Shown here: positions 24,920 through 33,224 of the stretch, in pieces
Position numbering within the stretch: position 1 is the stretch's first letter
How the letters are laid out: each line of letters begins with the position of its first letter
The notes under the pieces: generated by a model
Told to the model about the DNA's origin: nothing
Seen by the model: the letters and a program-made list of their open reading frames with translations, nothing else
Database searches by the model: none
DNA from: CAYYJS01 sp964472315
GTDB lineage: Bacteria > Verrucomicrobiota > Kiritimatiellia > UBA8416
DNA: 36,234 nt
Assembly: GCA_964472315.1 (NCBI GenBank)
Contig: CAYYJS010000033.1
Location: 1-36,234 of the forward strand
Direction: 5' to 3'
Made by a program: the position numbers and the translations under genes

Positions 24920-25035
24920 GGTGCCTGCGCGGATGCGGGGAAACGAAACGCGGAACTAGCACACGGCTCACAATCGCGCGCCAGGATACCCGCCGCCACC
25001 CGCCCTGTGCGCGCGATGGCAAAGGAGATGGGACT

Positions 25036-26217
25036 ATGGGCGACATCGCTGCGCTGGGCATGACAGGGGATCTTTCACTGGTGGCACGCCACCTGTTCTG
25101 GGTGTCGGCGGGACTGCTGATCTACACGTACGCGGCATTCCCCGCGCTCGCGATGGTGCGCGGCCTGTTATGTGTCCGCCCCGTGCGGCGGGAAAGCGCG
25201 ACGCCGTTCGTCACGATCGTCGTCCCCGCCTACAACGAGGCGCGCTGTCTGGGCGCGAAGCTGCAGAATCTGGGCGAACTCGACTACCCCGTCGACCGCC
25301 GTGAAATCGTGGTTGCCTCGGACGGTTCGACCGACGATACGGTGCGTCTCGCGCGCGCCTGCGGTCTGCCCGGCATGCGCGTGCTGGATCTGCCGCGCCA
25401 GGGCAAGAACGCCACGCTCAATGCCGCCGTCGCGGCCGCGCGCGGCGACATTTTCGTGTTCACCGATGCCGACGCGCTGCTGACGCCCGCGGCGTTGCGC
25501 GCGCTCGTGGCGCCGTTCGCCGATCCGGTCGTCGGCGGCGTCGCCGGGGATGTCCGCTACATTGCGCGCGTCGGCGAGAATCGCGGCGAACGCGCCTACT
25601 GGGACCTCGATCGCGCGCTCCGGCGCTTCCTGTCCACGGCGGGGAGCGTCACCTCCGCCAGCGGCCAACTCCATGCCGTGCGGCGCGACTGCTTTCACCC
25701 GGTGCCGCCGGGCCTGATCGACGACTTCTACATTTCGACCAACGTCGTGCGTCTCGGGCGGCGGCTCGTGTTCGAGCCGCGTGCCTGCGCGACCCATCCC
25801 GTGGCATCCACGGAACGCGAATTCGGGCGCAAAGTGCGCAATCTGGCGATCGGGTTCCGCGGCGTCTGGACGATGCGCGCGCTCATGAATCCGTTCCGCT
25901 ACGGCTTCTATGCGCTGCAATTCACGACCCACAAACTGTTGCGCCGCCTCATGTTCGCACCTCTGGCGCTGCTGGTGGTCACGGCCGCGGCGTCGATGTC
26001 GCATGGCTGGCCCTACGCGGCGACCGCGCTGATCGGTTTCATCCTTCTGTTTCAAGCGGGGCTCGCCCGCGTCTTTCGCGCCTCGCATCCGCACATGGTG
26101 CGACTGCGGCTATTCGCCTTGCCGTTCTACTTCGTGATGGTCAACATCGCCTGTGCCCGCGCCCTGGTCACGATCGCGCGCGGCGACGCCAGCGATCGCT
26201 GGGAGAAGGCCCGATGA
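25036..26217 (+). CDS. Membrane GT2-family glycosyltransferase
   Basis: A 393-residue processive-type glycosyltransferase. The ATG at 25036 is chosen for AAGGAG eight bases upstream; the frame extends further but that segment is the structured leader. A membrane helix at about 18-38 precedes the GT-A domain, with VTIVVPAYNEA, ASDGSTDDT and FTDADALL (the DXD metal site), then a glutamine/acceptor region ASGQLHAVRRDCF. Three or four hydrophobic helices follow (LMFAPLALLVVTAAASM, YAATALIGFILLFQAGL, FYFVMVNIACARALVTI). The topology is that of enzymes that make or lengthen envelope or extracellular polysaccharides at the inner membrane. The stop overlaps the next start by four bases (ATGA), coupling it to the exported glycosidase-like gene. 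Confidence 0.88.
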   Translation: MGDIAALGMTGDLSLVARHLFWVSAGLLIYTYAAFPALAMVRGLLCVRPVRRESATPFVTIVVPAYNEARCLGAKLQNLGELDYPVDRREIVVASDGSTDDTVRLARACGLPGMRVLDLPRQGKNATLNAAVAAARGDIFVFTDADALLTPAALRALVAPFADPVVGGVAGDVRYIARVGENRGERAYWDLDRALRRFLSTAGSVTSASGQLHAVRRDCFHPVPPGLIDDFYISTNVVRLGRRLVFEPRACATHPVASTEREFGRKVRNLAIGFRGVWTMRALMNPFRYGFYALQFTTHKLLRRLMFAPLALLVVTAAASMSHGWPYAATALIGFILLFQAGLARVFRASHPHMVRLRLFALPFYFVMVNIACARALVTIARGDASDRWEKAR

Positions 26218-28331
26218 ACGGTGGCCGGGGCGGCGGTTGCGGCGGTTGGCGCGGCGCGGCGGCCTGCATCGTTGCGGCGTTGGTCGCCGCGTCCGCGGCG
26301 CGGGCCGCCCTGCACGGCGTGCGCGAAGGCGGTGTCGTTTGCATCCGGATTCCCGACGGGGATGCGGGCGGAACGCGCCTGACGGTGGCGTATGCGCCGG
26401 TGCGGGGATGGGAGTCCTGCGGGGACGGCGTCACCATCCAGACGCCGGACGGCGCGGTGCTGACACGCCTGGAGATCCCGGCGGGCGATGGGACGGGCGA
26501 GCGGACCGTCGCGTTGGACCGTGGCGCGGGCGATTATCGGGTCGCGTTCGCGGGCCGGACCTTTCGGGCCTTCACGGTGTCGACCGCGCCGGCGCGGCCG
26601 ATCGCGATCGAAACGGCGCCGGTGTATCCCGCCTTCTCCACCGACCTGACCGGACAGTACCGTTTTCGGGTGCCGCCGGGCGCCGCGCGATTCACGTTTT
26701 GCGTCAAAAACCATACGCCGGAACCGCTGCGCTTCCGGCTGACGCCGCCGACCGAAGGCGCCGCGGCCATCGAAGGCGATGTCACGCCGATGCCTCGCGA
26801 CATCCTTTCGCGGGAGGCCCGCCGCCCGTCGTGGAAAGGCATCCGCTTCTGGGAGCATGACCGGCGGGTGATCGAGGCGCCGCCGTCCGGCATCTGGACG
26901 GTGAGTCTCGTGCCGCCCGTCAAGGTCGGACTCTGGCTGGAGGGGATTCCGAGCGTTTTTGCCGAGACGTCCGACGACCTGTTCGAGCCGCGCTTGGCGG
27001 AAGGGCGCGCCGTCGTGGAGGCCGATGCGGGACGGGTGACGGGGCCGGTCGGCAGGCTGGGCGCCTCGTTTCCGGGGCCGGACCTCACACCGCTCGCGCT
27101 GGAGCGTATCCGCGCCATGGGACTGCGGTCGCTGTGCCGGTACGTGCACCAGGACGCGCGCGAACCGCGCAACGACAACGCCGATCCCCACCGGGCGAAT
27201 TCGGACGGCTTCGACTGGCGGGCGGACGATGCGCGTAGCGATGCCCTGGTCCGCGCCGGACTGGAAAGTCTGGTCATCGTCGAACCGGCGGCGTGGCTTG
27301 GCGGCCGGCAACTGCCCGAGCGCGGCGCCGAGGCCTTCGCCGAGTACGCGGAATTCGTACTCGCCCTGCTGGAGCGATGCAACGTCGCGCGCGCCACGCC
27401 AATCGCGGCGTTGAGCCTGCTGGACGAACCGAATCACCGCTATTCCGCCGACGCGTTGCTGCCGCTCCTGCGGACGGTCGCGGCGCGGTTGCGCGAACAC
27501 CCCGACGCACGCGTGCGGGCGACGCGCCTCGTGGCGCCGCAATCCTCGGGATTTCTCGAACATCCGGCCGGACGCGACCGGGCCGGCGTGGCGCTTGCCG
27601 CGCGCTTGCGGGAGGCCATGGGCGCGGAACTGGGCGGCCTGGCCTGGAACCAATGGGACTATCAGAGCCTGCTCGACACATGGCGGTATGGCGACGCCAT
27701 TCGGCATGCCGTCGCACTCGGAACGGTCGACGGTCCCGACGGGGATCGCGCGGGGGGGGTCTTCATCTTCCAGACCAACGTGCATGGCGGCGGCGCGGTC
27801 AGCCTGCACGACACGGACACCTTCCGCGGGGCGCTCTGGTGGACCGCCGTCGTGGCGCAAGCCATGAAGACCGGGCGGATCGCGTACCTGAACTGGTTCC
27901 CCACGTTCGATGACCCGCACCACCGAAAGGGGCTCTGTCAGGCATTGGAACGGGGTGGCGCGCTCAAACCGGCGGCCCATGCGATGCGACTGTTGACCTC
28001 GACCCTGCTGACGTCCGCCGTCGCGTCGTCCGGCAGTCACCCCGAAGTGGACGAGCTTGTCACGGTGGCGGCGGACGGCCGCCACATCAATCTGCTGACG
28101 GTCAACAAATGCCGGCGACGCACGACGTTGCACGCGACGATCGCGTTGCCGCCATCCGCGGGCGCCGCTTGCGCCAACATCCGCTTCGCCGTCATGCGCG
28201 ACGGCGACACCGCTCCGCAACCGGTAGCCGCCTGGCGCACCAACGTTGCCGGCCGCCTGTCGCTCGATCGCGTTCTCGACGGCGAAAGCATCGGGGTGTT
28301 CGATATCCGCCTCGAAAAGGATGCGTCATGA
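26214..28331 (+). CDS. Exported glycoside-hydrolase-like protein
   Basis: A 705-residue protein with a signal peptide (AAACIVAALVAASAARAAL). The first 280 residues are strand-rich beta-sandwich modules. From about 285 to 620 a TIM-barrel pattern follows (LTPLALERIRAMGLRSLC, ESLVIVEPAAWLGG, AALSLLDEPNH, GLAWNQWDYQSL, GVFIFQTNVHGGG). E405 in LLDEPNH sits where clan-A glycosidases have their acid/base Asn-Glu-Pro or similar; the asparagine is replaced by aspartate, so catalysis needs testing. A C-terminal beta domain ends the protein. It is coupled by ATGA overlaps to both the GT2 gene before it and the sulfotransferase after it, so it most likely trims, releases or remodels the glycan made by this operon. 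Confidence 0.7.
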   Translation: MNGGRGGGCGGWRGAAACIVAALVAASAARAALHGVREGGVVCIRIPDGDAGGTRLTVAYAPVRGWESCGDGVTIQTPDGAVLTRLEIPAGDGTGERTVALDRGAGDYRVAFAGRTFRAFTVSTAPARPIAIETAPVYPAFSTDLTGQYRFRVPPGAARFTFCVKNHTPEPLRFRLTPPTEGAAAIEGDVTPMPRDILSREARRPSWKGIRFWEHDRRVIEAPPSGIWTVSLVPPVKVGLWLEGIPSVFAETSDDLFEPRLAEGRAVVEADAGRVTGPVGRLGASFPGPDLTPLALERIRAMGLRSLCRYVHQDAREPRNDNADPHRANSDGFDWRADDARSDALVRAGLESLVIVEPAAWLGGRQLPERGAEAFAEYAEFVLALLERCNVARATPIAALSLLDEPNHRYSADALLPLLRTVAARLREHPDARVRATRLVAPQSSGFLEHPAGRDRAGVALAARLREAMGAELGGLAWNQWDYQSLLDTWRYGDAIRHAVALGTVDGPDGDRAGGVFIFQTNVHGGGAVSLHDTDTFRGALWWTAVVAQAMKTGRIAYLNWFPTFDDPHHRKGLCQALERGGALKPAAHAMRLLTSTLLTSAVASSGSHPEVDELVTVAADGRHINLLTVNKCRRRTTLHATIALPPSAGAACANIRFAVMRDGDTAPQPVAAWRTNVAGRLSLDRVLDGESIGVFDIRLEKDAS

Positions 28332-29116
28332 CCCCGCGCACCACCCCGTCACGCCGCACGCCCATGTCAGGCGTGCGCCTGTGTCTGCTGACGACCCAGC
28401 GTACGGGTTCATCCTGGTTCCTTTCGCTGCTGGACAGTCACCCTGACGTACGCATGTTCAACGAACCGTTCCTGTTCAGCGCCGATCGGCCCGGCTGGGA
28501 TGGCGGACGTTTCACGACATTCTTCGACTACCGGCAGGCGTCCCGACTGCCCCGCCCCATCGTGACCGCACGCTATCTCCAGGCCATGCACGCGGTTGCC
28601 GGCCCCTGCCTCGTCGTCGGCTTCAAGCTGATGTACGATCAGTTGCGGCGGTTCCCGGAACTGCTGCCCGCGCTGGTGGGCGCGCGCTATCGCTTCGTGC
28701 ACCTCGTTCGGGAGAACTACCTGGACATCCATCTATCGATGCTGGAAGCCCTGCACCGGCGGCAATTCCATGCGCACACGGGGGCCGTGCCTGCCCCCGG
28801 CCTCGTGATGGACCCGAAGGCTCTGCGCCGGGCCATCCGCCGGACGACGTGCAAGGTATCGCTCGCGCGCGGCCTGTTGCGCGTGCTGCCGGTCCCGGTT
28901 CTGGAGGTGCGCTACCGGGATCTCATGGACCGCGGCGATGCGGCGTTGGGACGGGTGCTGCGGTTCCTGAGCCTGGACGGCGACACCGTTCCGATGACCA
29001 GCGAGTACGTTCGGATCGGCGGCGGCGCGTACCGCGCCCGCATCGTGAATTACGAGGACGTGCGCGCGGTCCTGCGCAAAACGCGTCACACCTGGATGTT
29101 GCCGGATGAACCGTGA
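28328..29116 (+). CDS. Sulfotransferase of the PAPS-dependent fold
   Basis: A 262-residue protein starting at the ATG that overlaps the previous stop by four bases. It opens with VRLCLLTTQRTGSSWFLSLL, whose QRTGSSW loop (24-30) is the 5'-phosphosulfate-binding motif, followed by SHPDVRMFNEPF. A second segment, RYRFVHLVRENYLDIHLSML, supplies the arginine and serine expected for 3'-phosphate binding. The enzyme would move sulfate from PAPS to a hydroxyl or amino group of a sugar or lipid. No signal peptide or membrane helix is seen, so it acts on a cytoplasmic precursor. Together with the GT2 and glycosidase-like genes it points to a sulfated glycan. The acceptor is unknown. Confidence 0.83.
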   Translation: MTPRTTPSRRTPMSGVRLCLLTTQRTGSSWFLSLLDSHPDVRMFNEPFLFSADRPGWDGGRFTTFFDYRQASRLPRPIVTARYLQAMHAVAGPCLVVGFKLMYDQLRRFPELLPALVGARYRFVHLVRENYLDIHLSMLEALHRRQFHAHTGAVPAPGLVMDPKALRRAIRRTTCKVSLARGLLRVLPVPVLEVRYRDLMDRGDAALGRVLRFLSLDGDTVPMTSEYVRIGGGAYRARIVNYEDVRAVLRKTRHTWMLPDEP

Positions 29117-29187
29117 AGCAGCAAGAGGTCGTCGGGCCGGCAGTTCGCGTAGGGAGTTCTATGCCACCGCAACCGCTTCCCTTATCG

Positions 29188-30369
29188 TTACGACGCTTTT
29201 CCTTGTCGGTCTTGAATGGTGCGTGCCAGGGCATCCCCGGTTCGATATGCCGATCGATCATCATTGACTTCAACATGCATCCGATGCTGCCTGCCGCGCA
29301 CCCAGTCTTCGATCCGGGCGCGGATGGCGTCGCGGACCTTGCGCGTGCGGGCCAGGCGTTCCTCGGCGGAACCCGTGAACGCGGCGGGATCGGCGAAGCT
29401 CCAGTGCTCGCGCCTGGTGATGCCGGCAAAAACCGGGCAGCGCTCGGCGTTGGCTTCGTCGCAGACGGTGATGGCATAGGCGTAGAGCCGTCCCGTTTTG
29501 ACAAGGTCGAACACGGCTTGCGTGCGGTTGCCCGAAATGTCAATGCCGACCTCCCGCATGGCTTCGATGGCCAGGGGGTTGATCGCGCCCGGCTCCAACC
29601 CGGCGCTCTCCGCCTCGAATCGGTCGCCGTACAGATGCTTCAGCCAGGCTTGCGCCATCTGGCTGCGCGCGCTGTTGTGCACGCAGATGAAGAGGACGCG
29701 CACCCGGTCGGCCGAAGGGGATCGGTGGCGCATGATCTCGCCGTGCCGCATGTAGAGCACCACCTTGGCGATGCGCGCGGCGTGATCGCCGATCCGTTCC
29801 AGACCCGACACGACCGTCCGGCCGGACAGCAGGACGCGCACATCCGAATCCGGGCGCCCCAGCGCCGCATCCAAATGCTCGAAAAGCCGGTCGTGGATAC
29901 GGTCCAGCGCCTTGTCGTCCTCCCATACCGACCGGGCTTCGTCGGCGTTCTGGGCGATGAAGGCATCGATGGCCTTGGCGCAGGCCGCGGTGGCCAGGTC
30001 GGACAACGCCGCAATATCACGGCTCGACGCGGGCGACGCTCCCGGCGTGAGGAATTTGGCGTGATGCGCGATTTTTTTGGCCAGGTCGCCGATCCGCTCC
30101 AACTCATGGTTCACTTTCGTCACGCCGAAGACATAGCGGAGTTCGTCGGCGACCGGCGCATAGAGCGCCAGGATTTTCAGGCATTCTTCCTCGATCCGGA
30201 CCTCCTGCCGGTCCACGGCTTCGTCGCCCTTGGCCACGGATTCGCCCGAAGCGGCATTGCCCGAGACGGCGGCCTCGGCCGCGCGGCGGACCTGGTCCAG
30301 CACCCGATCCGCCAATTCGCGAATCAGCCGGTTCAACGCTTCAATCTCACCCTGAAAGTGCGCTTTCAT
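29188..30369 (-). CDS. PhoU fused to thioredoxin-type arsenate reductase
   Basis: A 393-residue fusion. Residues 1-212 form a complete PhoU with both metal-binding signatures, ELERIGDLAKKIA (89-101) and GLERIGDHAARIA (189-201). PhoU restrains the Pst transporter and the Pho sensor kinase when phosphate is plentiful. Residues 222-357 form a low-molecular-weight-phosphatase-fold arsenate reductase: P-loop C229-X5-R235 (CVHNSARS), then C303 and C311 in CDEANAERCPVFAG, and EHWSFADPA. The three cysteines match the relay of thioredoxin-coupled ArsC. The last 35 residues are a basic, unrecognised tail. AGGAGA precedes the ATG. The gene starts 22 bases after pstB, so it is the last gene of the pst operon. 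The two domains keep all key residues. Confidence 0.92.
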   Translation of the reverse strand: MKAHFQGEIEALNRLIRELADRVLDQVRRAAEAAVSGNAASGESVAKGDEAVDRQEVRIEEECLKILALYAPVADELRYVFGVTKVNHELERIGDLAKKIAHHAKFLTPGASPASSRDIAALSDLATAACAKAIDAFIAQNADEARSVWEDDKALDRIHDRLFEHLDAALGRPDSDVRVLLSGRTVVSGLERIGDHAARIAKVVLYMRHGEIMRHRSPSADRVRVLFICVHNSARSQMAQAWLKHLYGDRFEAESAGLEPGAINPLAIEAMREVGIDISGNRTQAVFDLVKTGRLYAYAITVCDEANAERCPVFAGITRREHWSFADPAAFTGSAEERLARTRKVRDAIRARIEDWVRGRQHRMHVEVNDDRSAYRTGDALARTIQDRQGKAS

Positions 30370-30391
30370 GTCGATCTCCTATCCTTGTTTC

Positions 30392-31276
30392 TCATCCGAA
30401 CCTGCCTGTCACATAGTCGACGGTCTCAGGCAGACGGGGGCGCTGGAATATCGCCTCGGTGGGGCCGTATTCCAGCAGCCGGCCGAGGTACATGAACGCG
30501 GTGTAGTCGCTGGTGCGCGCCGCTTGTTGCATGTTGTGCGTGACGATCAGGATCGAGTACTCGCCTTTGAGCTGCTCGATCAGGTTCTCGATCTTCGTCG
30601 TGGCGATCGGATCGAGCGCCGAACACGGCTCGTCCATCAGCAGCATTTCCGGTTCGGCCGCAATGGCGCGGGCGATGCACAGTCGTTGTTGCTGGCCGCC
30701 GGAAAAGCCGAGGGCGTTGTCCTGCAGCCGGTCCTTGACCTCGTCCCAGAGCGCCGCGCCGCGCAGGCTGCGCTCGCACACCTCGTCGAGCACGCGGCGG
30801 TCGTTCTCGCCGTCGATGCGCAGCGGATAGACGACATTCTCGTAAATGCTCATCGGAAACGGATTCGGCTTCTGGAACACCATGCCCATGCGCTTGCGCA
30901 GTTCGATGACGTCCACGCCCGGCGCGTAGATGCTTTCGCCGGCCAGCCGCATGTCGCCACCGATGCGCACGGTGCTGAGCAGGTCGTTGATCCGGTTGAC
31001 CGACCGCAACAGGGTGGACTTGCCGCAGCCGGAAGGGCCGATCATAGCCGTCACCTTCCCGCGCGCGACCTTCATGGTGACATCGAAAAGCGCCTGTTTC
31101 GCGCCATAATGCAGGCAGAAGTCGCGCGTTTCGAGTACAATCGGTTCCGACTCGATTTCCGGATGCGTCTCGGTCGGCACGGCTTCTCCGGCGGCTATGC
31201 GTGTCAGCCGACTCGTCGACTCGTCGCGAACGGCAGCGCCACGCGGGCCGGCGGAAAGGGCGGTTGGATCACTCAT
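30392..31276 (-). CDS. pstB: Phosphate ABC transporter ATP-binding protein
   Basis: A 294-residue ATPase that powers phosphate import through PstC and PstA. Walker A GPSGCGKST (80-88), a Q-loop in MVFQKPNPFPMS, the ABC signature FSGGQQQRLCIA, Walker B MLLMDEPCSALDP and switch VTHNMQQA are all intact. The 'KPNPFPMSIYENV' segment is diagnostic of PstB. The first 45 residues are an extra charged N-terminal tail that most PstB proteins lack; the start at 31276 is nonetheless supported by GGAGGG upstream. The product lies on the cytoplasmic face of the inner membrane. The gene sits 115 bases after pstA, in a gap that carries intergenic repeat words. Confidence 0.96.
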   Translation of the reverse strand: MSDPTALSAGPRGAAVRDESTSRLTRIAAGEAVPTETHPEIESEPIVLETRDFCLHYGAKQALFDVTMKVARGKVTAMIGPSGCGKSTLLRSVNRINDLLSTVRIGGDMRLAGESIYAPGVDVIELRKRMGMVFQKPNPFPMSIYENVVYPLRIDGENDRRVLDEVCERSLRGAALWDEVKDRLQDNALGFSGGQQQRLCIARAIAAEPEMLLMDEPCSALDPIATTKIENLIEQLKGEYSILIVTHNMQQAARTSDYTAFMYLGRLLEYGPTEAIFQRPRLPETVDYVTGRFG

Positions 31277-31391
31277 GCTTCACCCTCCGTATTGGACTAT
31301 GGGAAGGGAGGAACGATGGGAAGAGGACTCCCGCCAGGTTCTCGCCTTCCGTCATTCCATGGTTCCAGTATGCCATCATTCCAATTGCCTT
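31277..31391. repeat. Repeat-like spacer between pstA and pstB
   Basis: Read on the minus strand, this holds GGAATGATGG, ATACTGG and GGAATGACGG, close variants of the 'ccatcattcca' words also present at 5-13 and 30-38. It resembles a decayed short tandem repeat rather than a regulatory site. Confidence 0.4.
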
Positions 31392-33146
31392 TCAAAATGC
31401 CGAGGATACGAATTTCCGGCGCAACCGCGTTCGCAGGCGCACGGCGACGACGTTCAACAGGAAGATCAGACCGATCAGCAGCAGCGTGGTGGTGTAGACC
31501 ATCGGCTTGGCCGCCTCGCTGTTCTGGCTTTGGAAGCCGAGGTCATAGATATGGAAGCCGAGGTGCATGAACGAGCGCTGCGCGTGCAGGAACGGGAACG
31601 CGCCGTCGATCGGCAACTCGGGCGCCAGCTTCACCGCGCCCACGAGCATCAGGGGCGCCACCTCGCCGGCGCCGCGCGCCATGGCCAGGATCATGCCGGT
31701 CATGATGCCGGGCATGGCGCGGGGCAGGACGATGCGCTTGATGGTTTGCCACTTGCTCGCGCCGCAGGCGTAGGAGCCCTCGCGCATCGAGTTGGGCACC
31801 GCCGAGAGCGCCTCCTCGGTCGCGACGATGATCACCGGCAGCGTCAGCAGGGCGAGGGTGAAGGACGCCCAAAGCAGGCCGCCCTTGCCGTAGGTCGGGT
31901 TCGGCAGGTGTTCCGCAAAGAACAGCTCGTCGACGGAAGCGCCGATCAGATAGCAGAAGAAGCCGAGCCCGAACACGCCGAACACGATGCTCGGCACCCC
32001 CGCCAGGTTGTTGATGGCGATGCGCACGGCGCTGACCATCGGCCCGGCCTTGGCGTACTCGCGCAGGTAGAGCGCGGCCATGACGCCGAAGGGCACCACG
32101 GCCAGGGACATGAGCAGCGTCATGACGACCGTGCCGAAGATGGCCGGAAACACGCCGCCCTCGCTGTTGGCCTCGCGCGGCTCGTCGGCCAGGAACTCGC
32201 CCCAGCGCGCGGCATAGAGCGCGAGCTTGCCGACAAGGTTCAGCCGGTTGGCCGGGTAGGCGCGGACGATGTCCGCCAGCTCCAGAGTGGCCTCCCGCCC
32301 GTCGCCGGTTTGCAGGACCATCTTGTATTTCGCGTTCTGGGCGTTAAGGACCGTGATTTCGGCCGTGATGCGCGCGAACTCGTTGGAGACATGCCGGGCG
32401 GTGCTCTCGTAGGCGCGCAGGCGCGCGGCGTGTTCGGTCGATCCCGTGGCGCCGCGCATCTCCGCGGCACGCACGGCCAGGCGCGCCGCCTCCAGCGCGG
32501 CATTCACCTCGCCGATGTCCCGGGTCTCCAGCCGGCGGCGCCGGGCGCGCCGCGCGGCCACGGTCGTGTGATGCTCCACGAAAAGCGCCCATGCCGCCTC
32601 CGGCGTCTCGGCCACGCGCCGGCCGTCCAGCAAGAACGCGCGCGGCACGCCATAGAAGCGGCCCCAGGCGACACGCTCGACCACCACGGCCCATGCGGGC
32701 CGCTCCTCCGAAACAACCTGGAAGTTGTCGACCCACTGGAAATGCTCGCCGGTCAGTTCGTAGTTGCCGATCCGTACGAGACGGCGTTGCAGCATCCCAT
32801 GGTGCGCTGCCTGTTCGGCGTGCGCGTTGGCGGCGGCCTCCGGCGCGAGGGCCGCCAGCATGGACGCACCGGGCCGATACGATTCCTCGCGCGTGACTTC
32901 CCCCATGACCGCCCCGCCGGCGGCGAGCGTGGCCCGGACGACGGGCCCGGGCCACAGGGTGGTCACACCCTGCACGAAGACCAGCGCGAGCAGGCCCACG
33001 ATCATGAGGATCGCGACCACCAGCCCGCCGCCGGTGAGCCACACCATGGGCTCGCCCTGCGCGAAGAGCGAAGTCTTGGTCCGCAGGCGGCGACCCCGCG
33101 CGGGCTGCGTGCGGTTGTCGGCTTTCATTTCGAGTTCATCCCTCAT
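31392..33146 (-). CDS. pstA: Phosphate ABC transporter permease PstA, extended form
   Basis: A 584-residue permease, about twice the usual 290. One N-terminal membrane helix (WLTGGGLVVAILMIVGLLALVF) is followed by about 270 periplasmic residues, including a helical heptad-rich part near 150-240. The standard PstA permease core then follows, with FPAIFGTVVMTLLMSLAVVPFG, NLAGVPSIVFGVFGLGFF, and the EAA-type loop MREGSYACGASKWQTIKRIVLPRAMPGI that docks PstB. The ATG at 33146 with AGAGG ten bases before it is preferred to a TTG six bases upstream; 33128 is also possible. Long PstA and PstC forms occur in Pseudomonas and others. The insert probably contacts PstS or the matching insert of PstC. Confidence 0.93.
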   Translation of the reverse strand: MRDELEMKADNRTQPARGRRLRTKTSLFAQGEPMVWLTGGGLVVAILMIVGLLALVFVQGVTTLWPGPVVRATLAAGGAVMGEVTREESYRPGASMLAALAPEAAANAHAEQAAHHGMLQRRLVRIGNYELTGEHFQWVDNFQVVSEERPAWAVVVERVAWGRFYGVPRAFLLDGRRVAETPEAAWALFVEHHTTVAARRARRRRLETRDIGEVNAALEAARLAVRAAEMRGATGSTEHAARLRAYESTARHVSNEFARITAEITVLNAQNAKYKMVLQTGDGREATLELADIVRAYPANRLNLVGKLALYAARWGEFLADEPREANSEGGVFPAIFGTVVMTLLMSLAVVPFGVMAALYLREYAKAGPMVSAVRIAINNLAGVPSIVFGVFGLGFFCYLIGASVDELFFAEHLPNPTYGKGGLLWASFTLALLTLPVIIVATEEALSAVPNSMREGSYACGASKWQTIKRIVLPRAMPGIMTGMILAMARGAGEVAPLMLVGAVKLAPELPIDGAFPFLHAQRSFMHLGFHIYDLGFQSQNSEAAKPMVYTTTLLLIGLIFLLNVVAVRLRTRLRRKFVSSAF

Positions 33147-33152
33147 GCCCAA

Positions 33153-33224
33153 CTGACCTCTCGTCTCTCATTTGGAAGTTGGACATTCCTTGTTGGATAC
33201 TGGACATTGTTGTCCCGTCCCCCT
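33153..33224. repeat. Repeat-like spacer between pstC and pstA
   Basis: The tract holds two copies of TGGACATT (33179-33186 and 33201-33208) within 'ttggaagttggacattcc' and 'ttggatactggacattg'. It resembles short decayed repeats found between genes and is unlike the surrounding GC-rich DNA. Confidence 0.45.

Larger units (their letters stand above)
24356..25035. other. Long divergent regulatory region
   Basis: Nearly 680 bases lie between the start of the Ton block (minus) and the GT2 operon (plus), with no supported gene. Contents: a 6-bp hairpin (24380-24385 with 24390-24395) in the leader of the beta-helix gene; a perfect 10-bp inverted repeat, GGGAGTCAGG/CCTGACTCCC (24424-24433 and 24494-24503); a run of nine T (24666-24674); a candidate plus-strand promoter at 24726-24753; and a strong leader stem at 24886-24919. 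No repeated CTGTCAT-type Pho box was recognised. Confidence 0.55.

Noticed and set aside
24880..24960. Cyclic-di-GMP (GEMM) riboswitch before the GT2 gene
   Set aside because: The stem is strong, but the conserved GEMM core sequences and second stem could not be matched.
26214..28331. Alginate or heparin lyase assignment for the exported glycan enzyme
   Set aside because: The pattern is a TIM barrel flanked by beta-sandwiches, not the helical toroid of such lyases.
30404..30414. Pho box, CTGTCACATAG
   Set aside because: A single half-site inside the 3' coding end of pstB, with no 11-base-spaced second copy.
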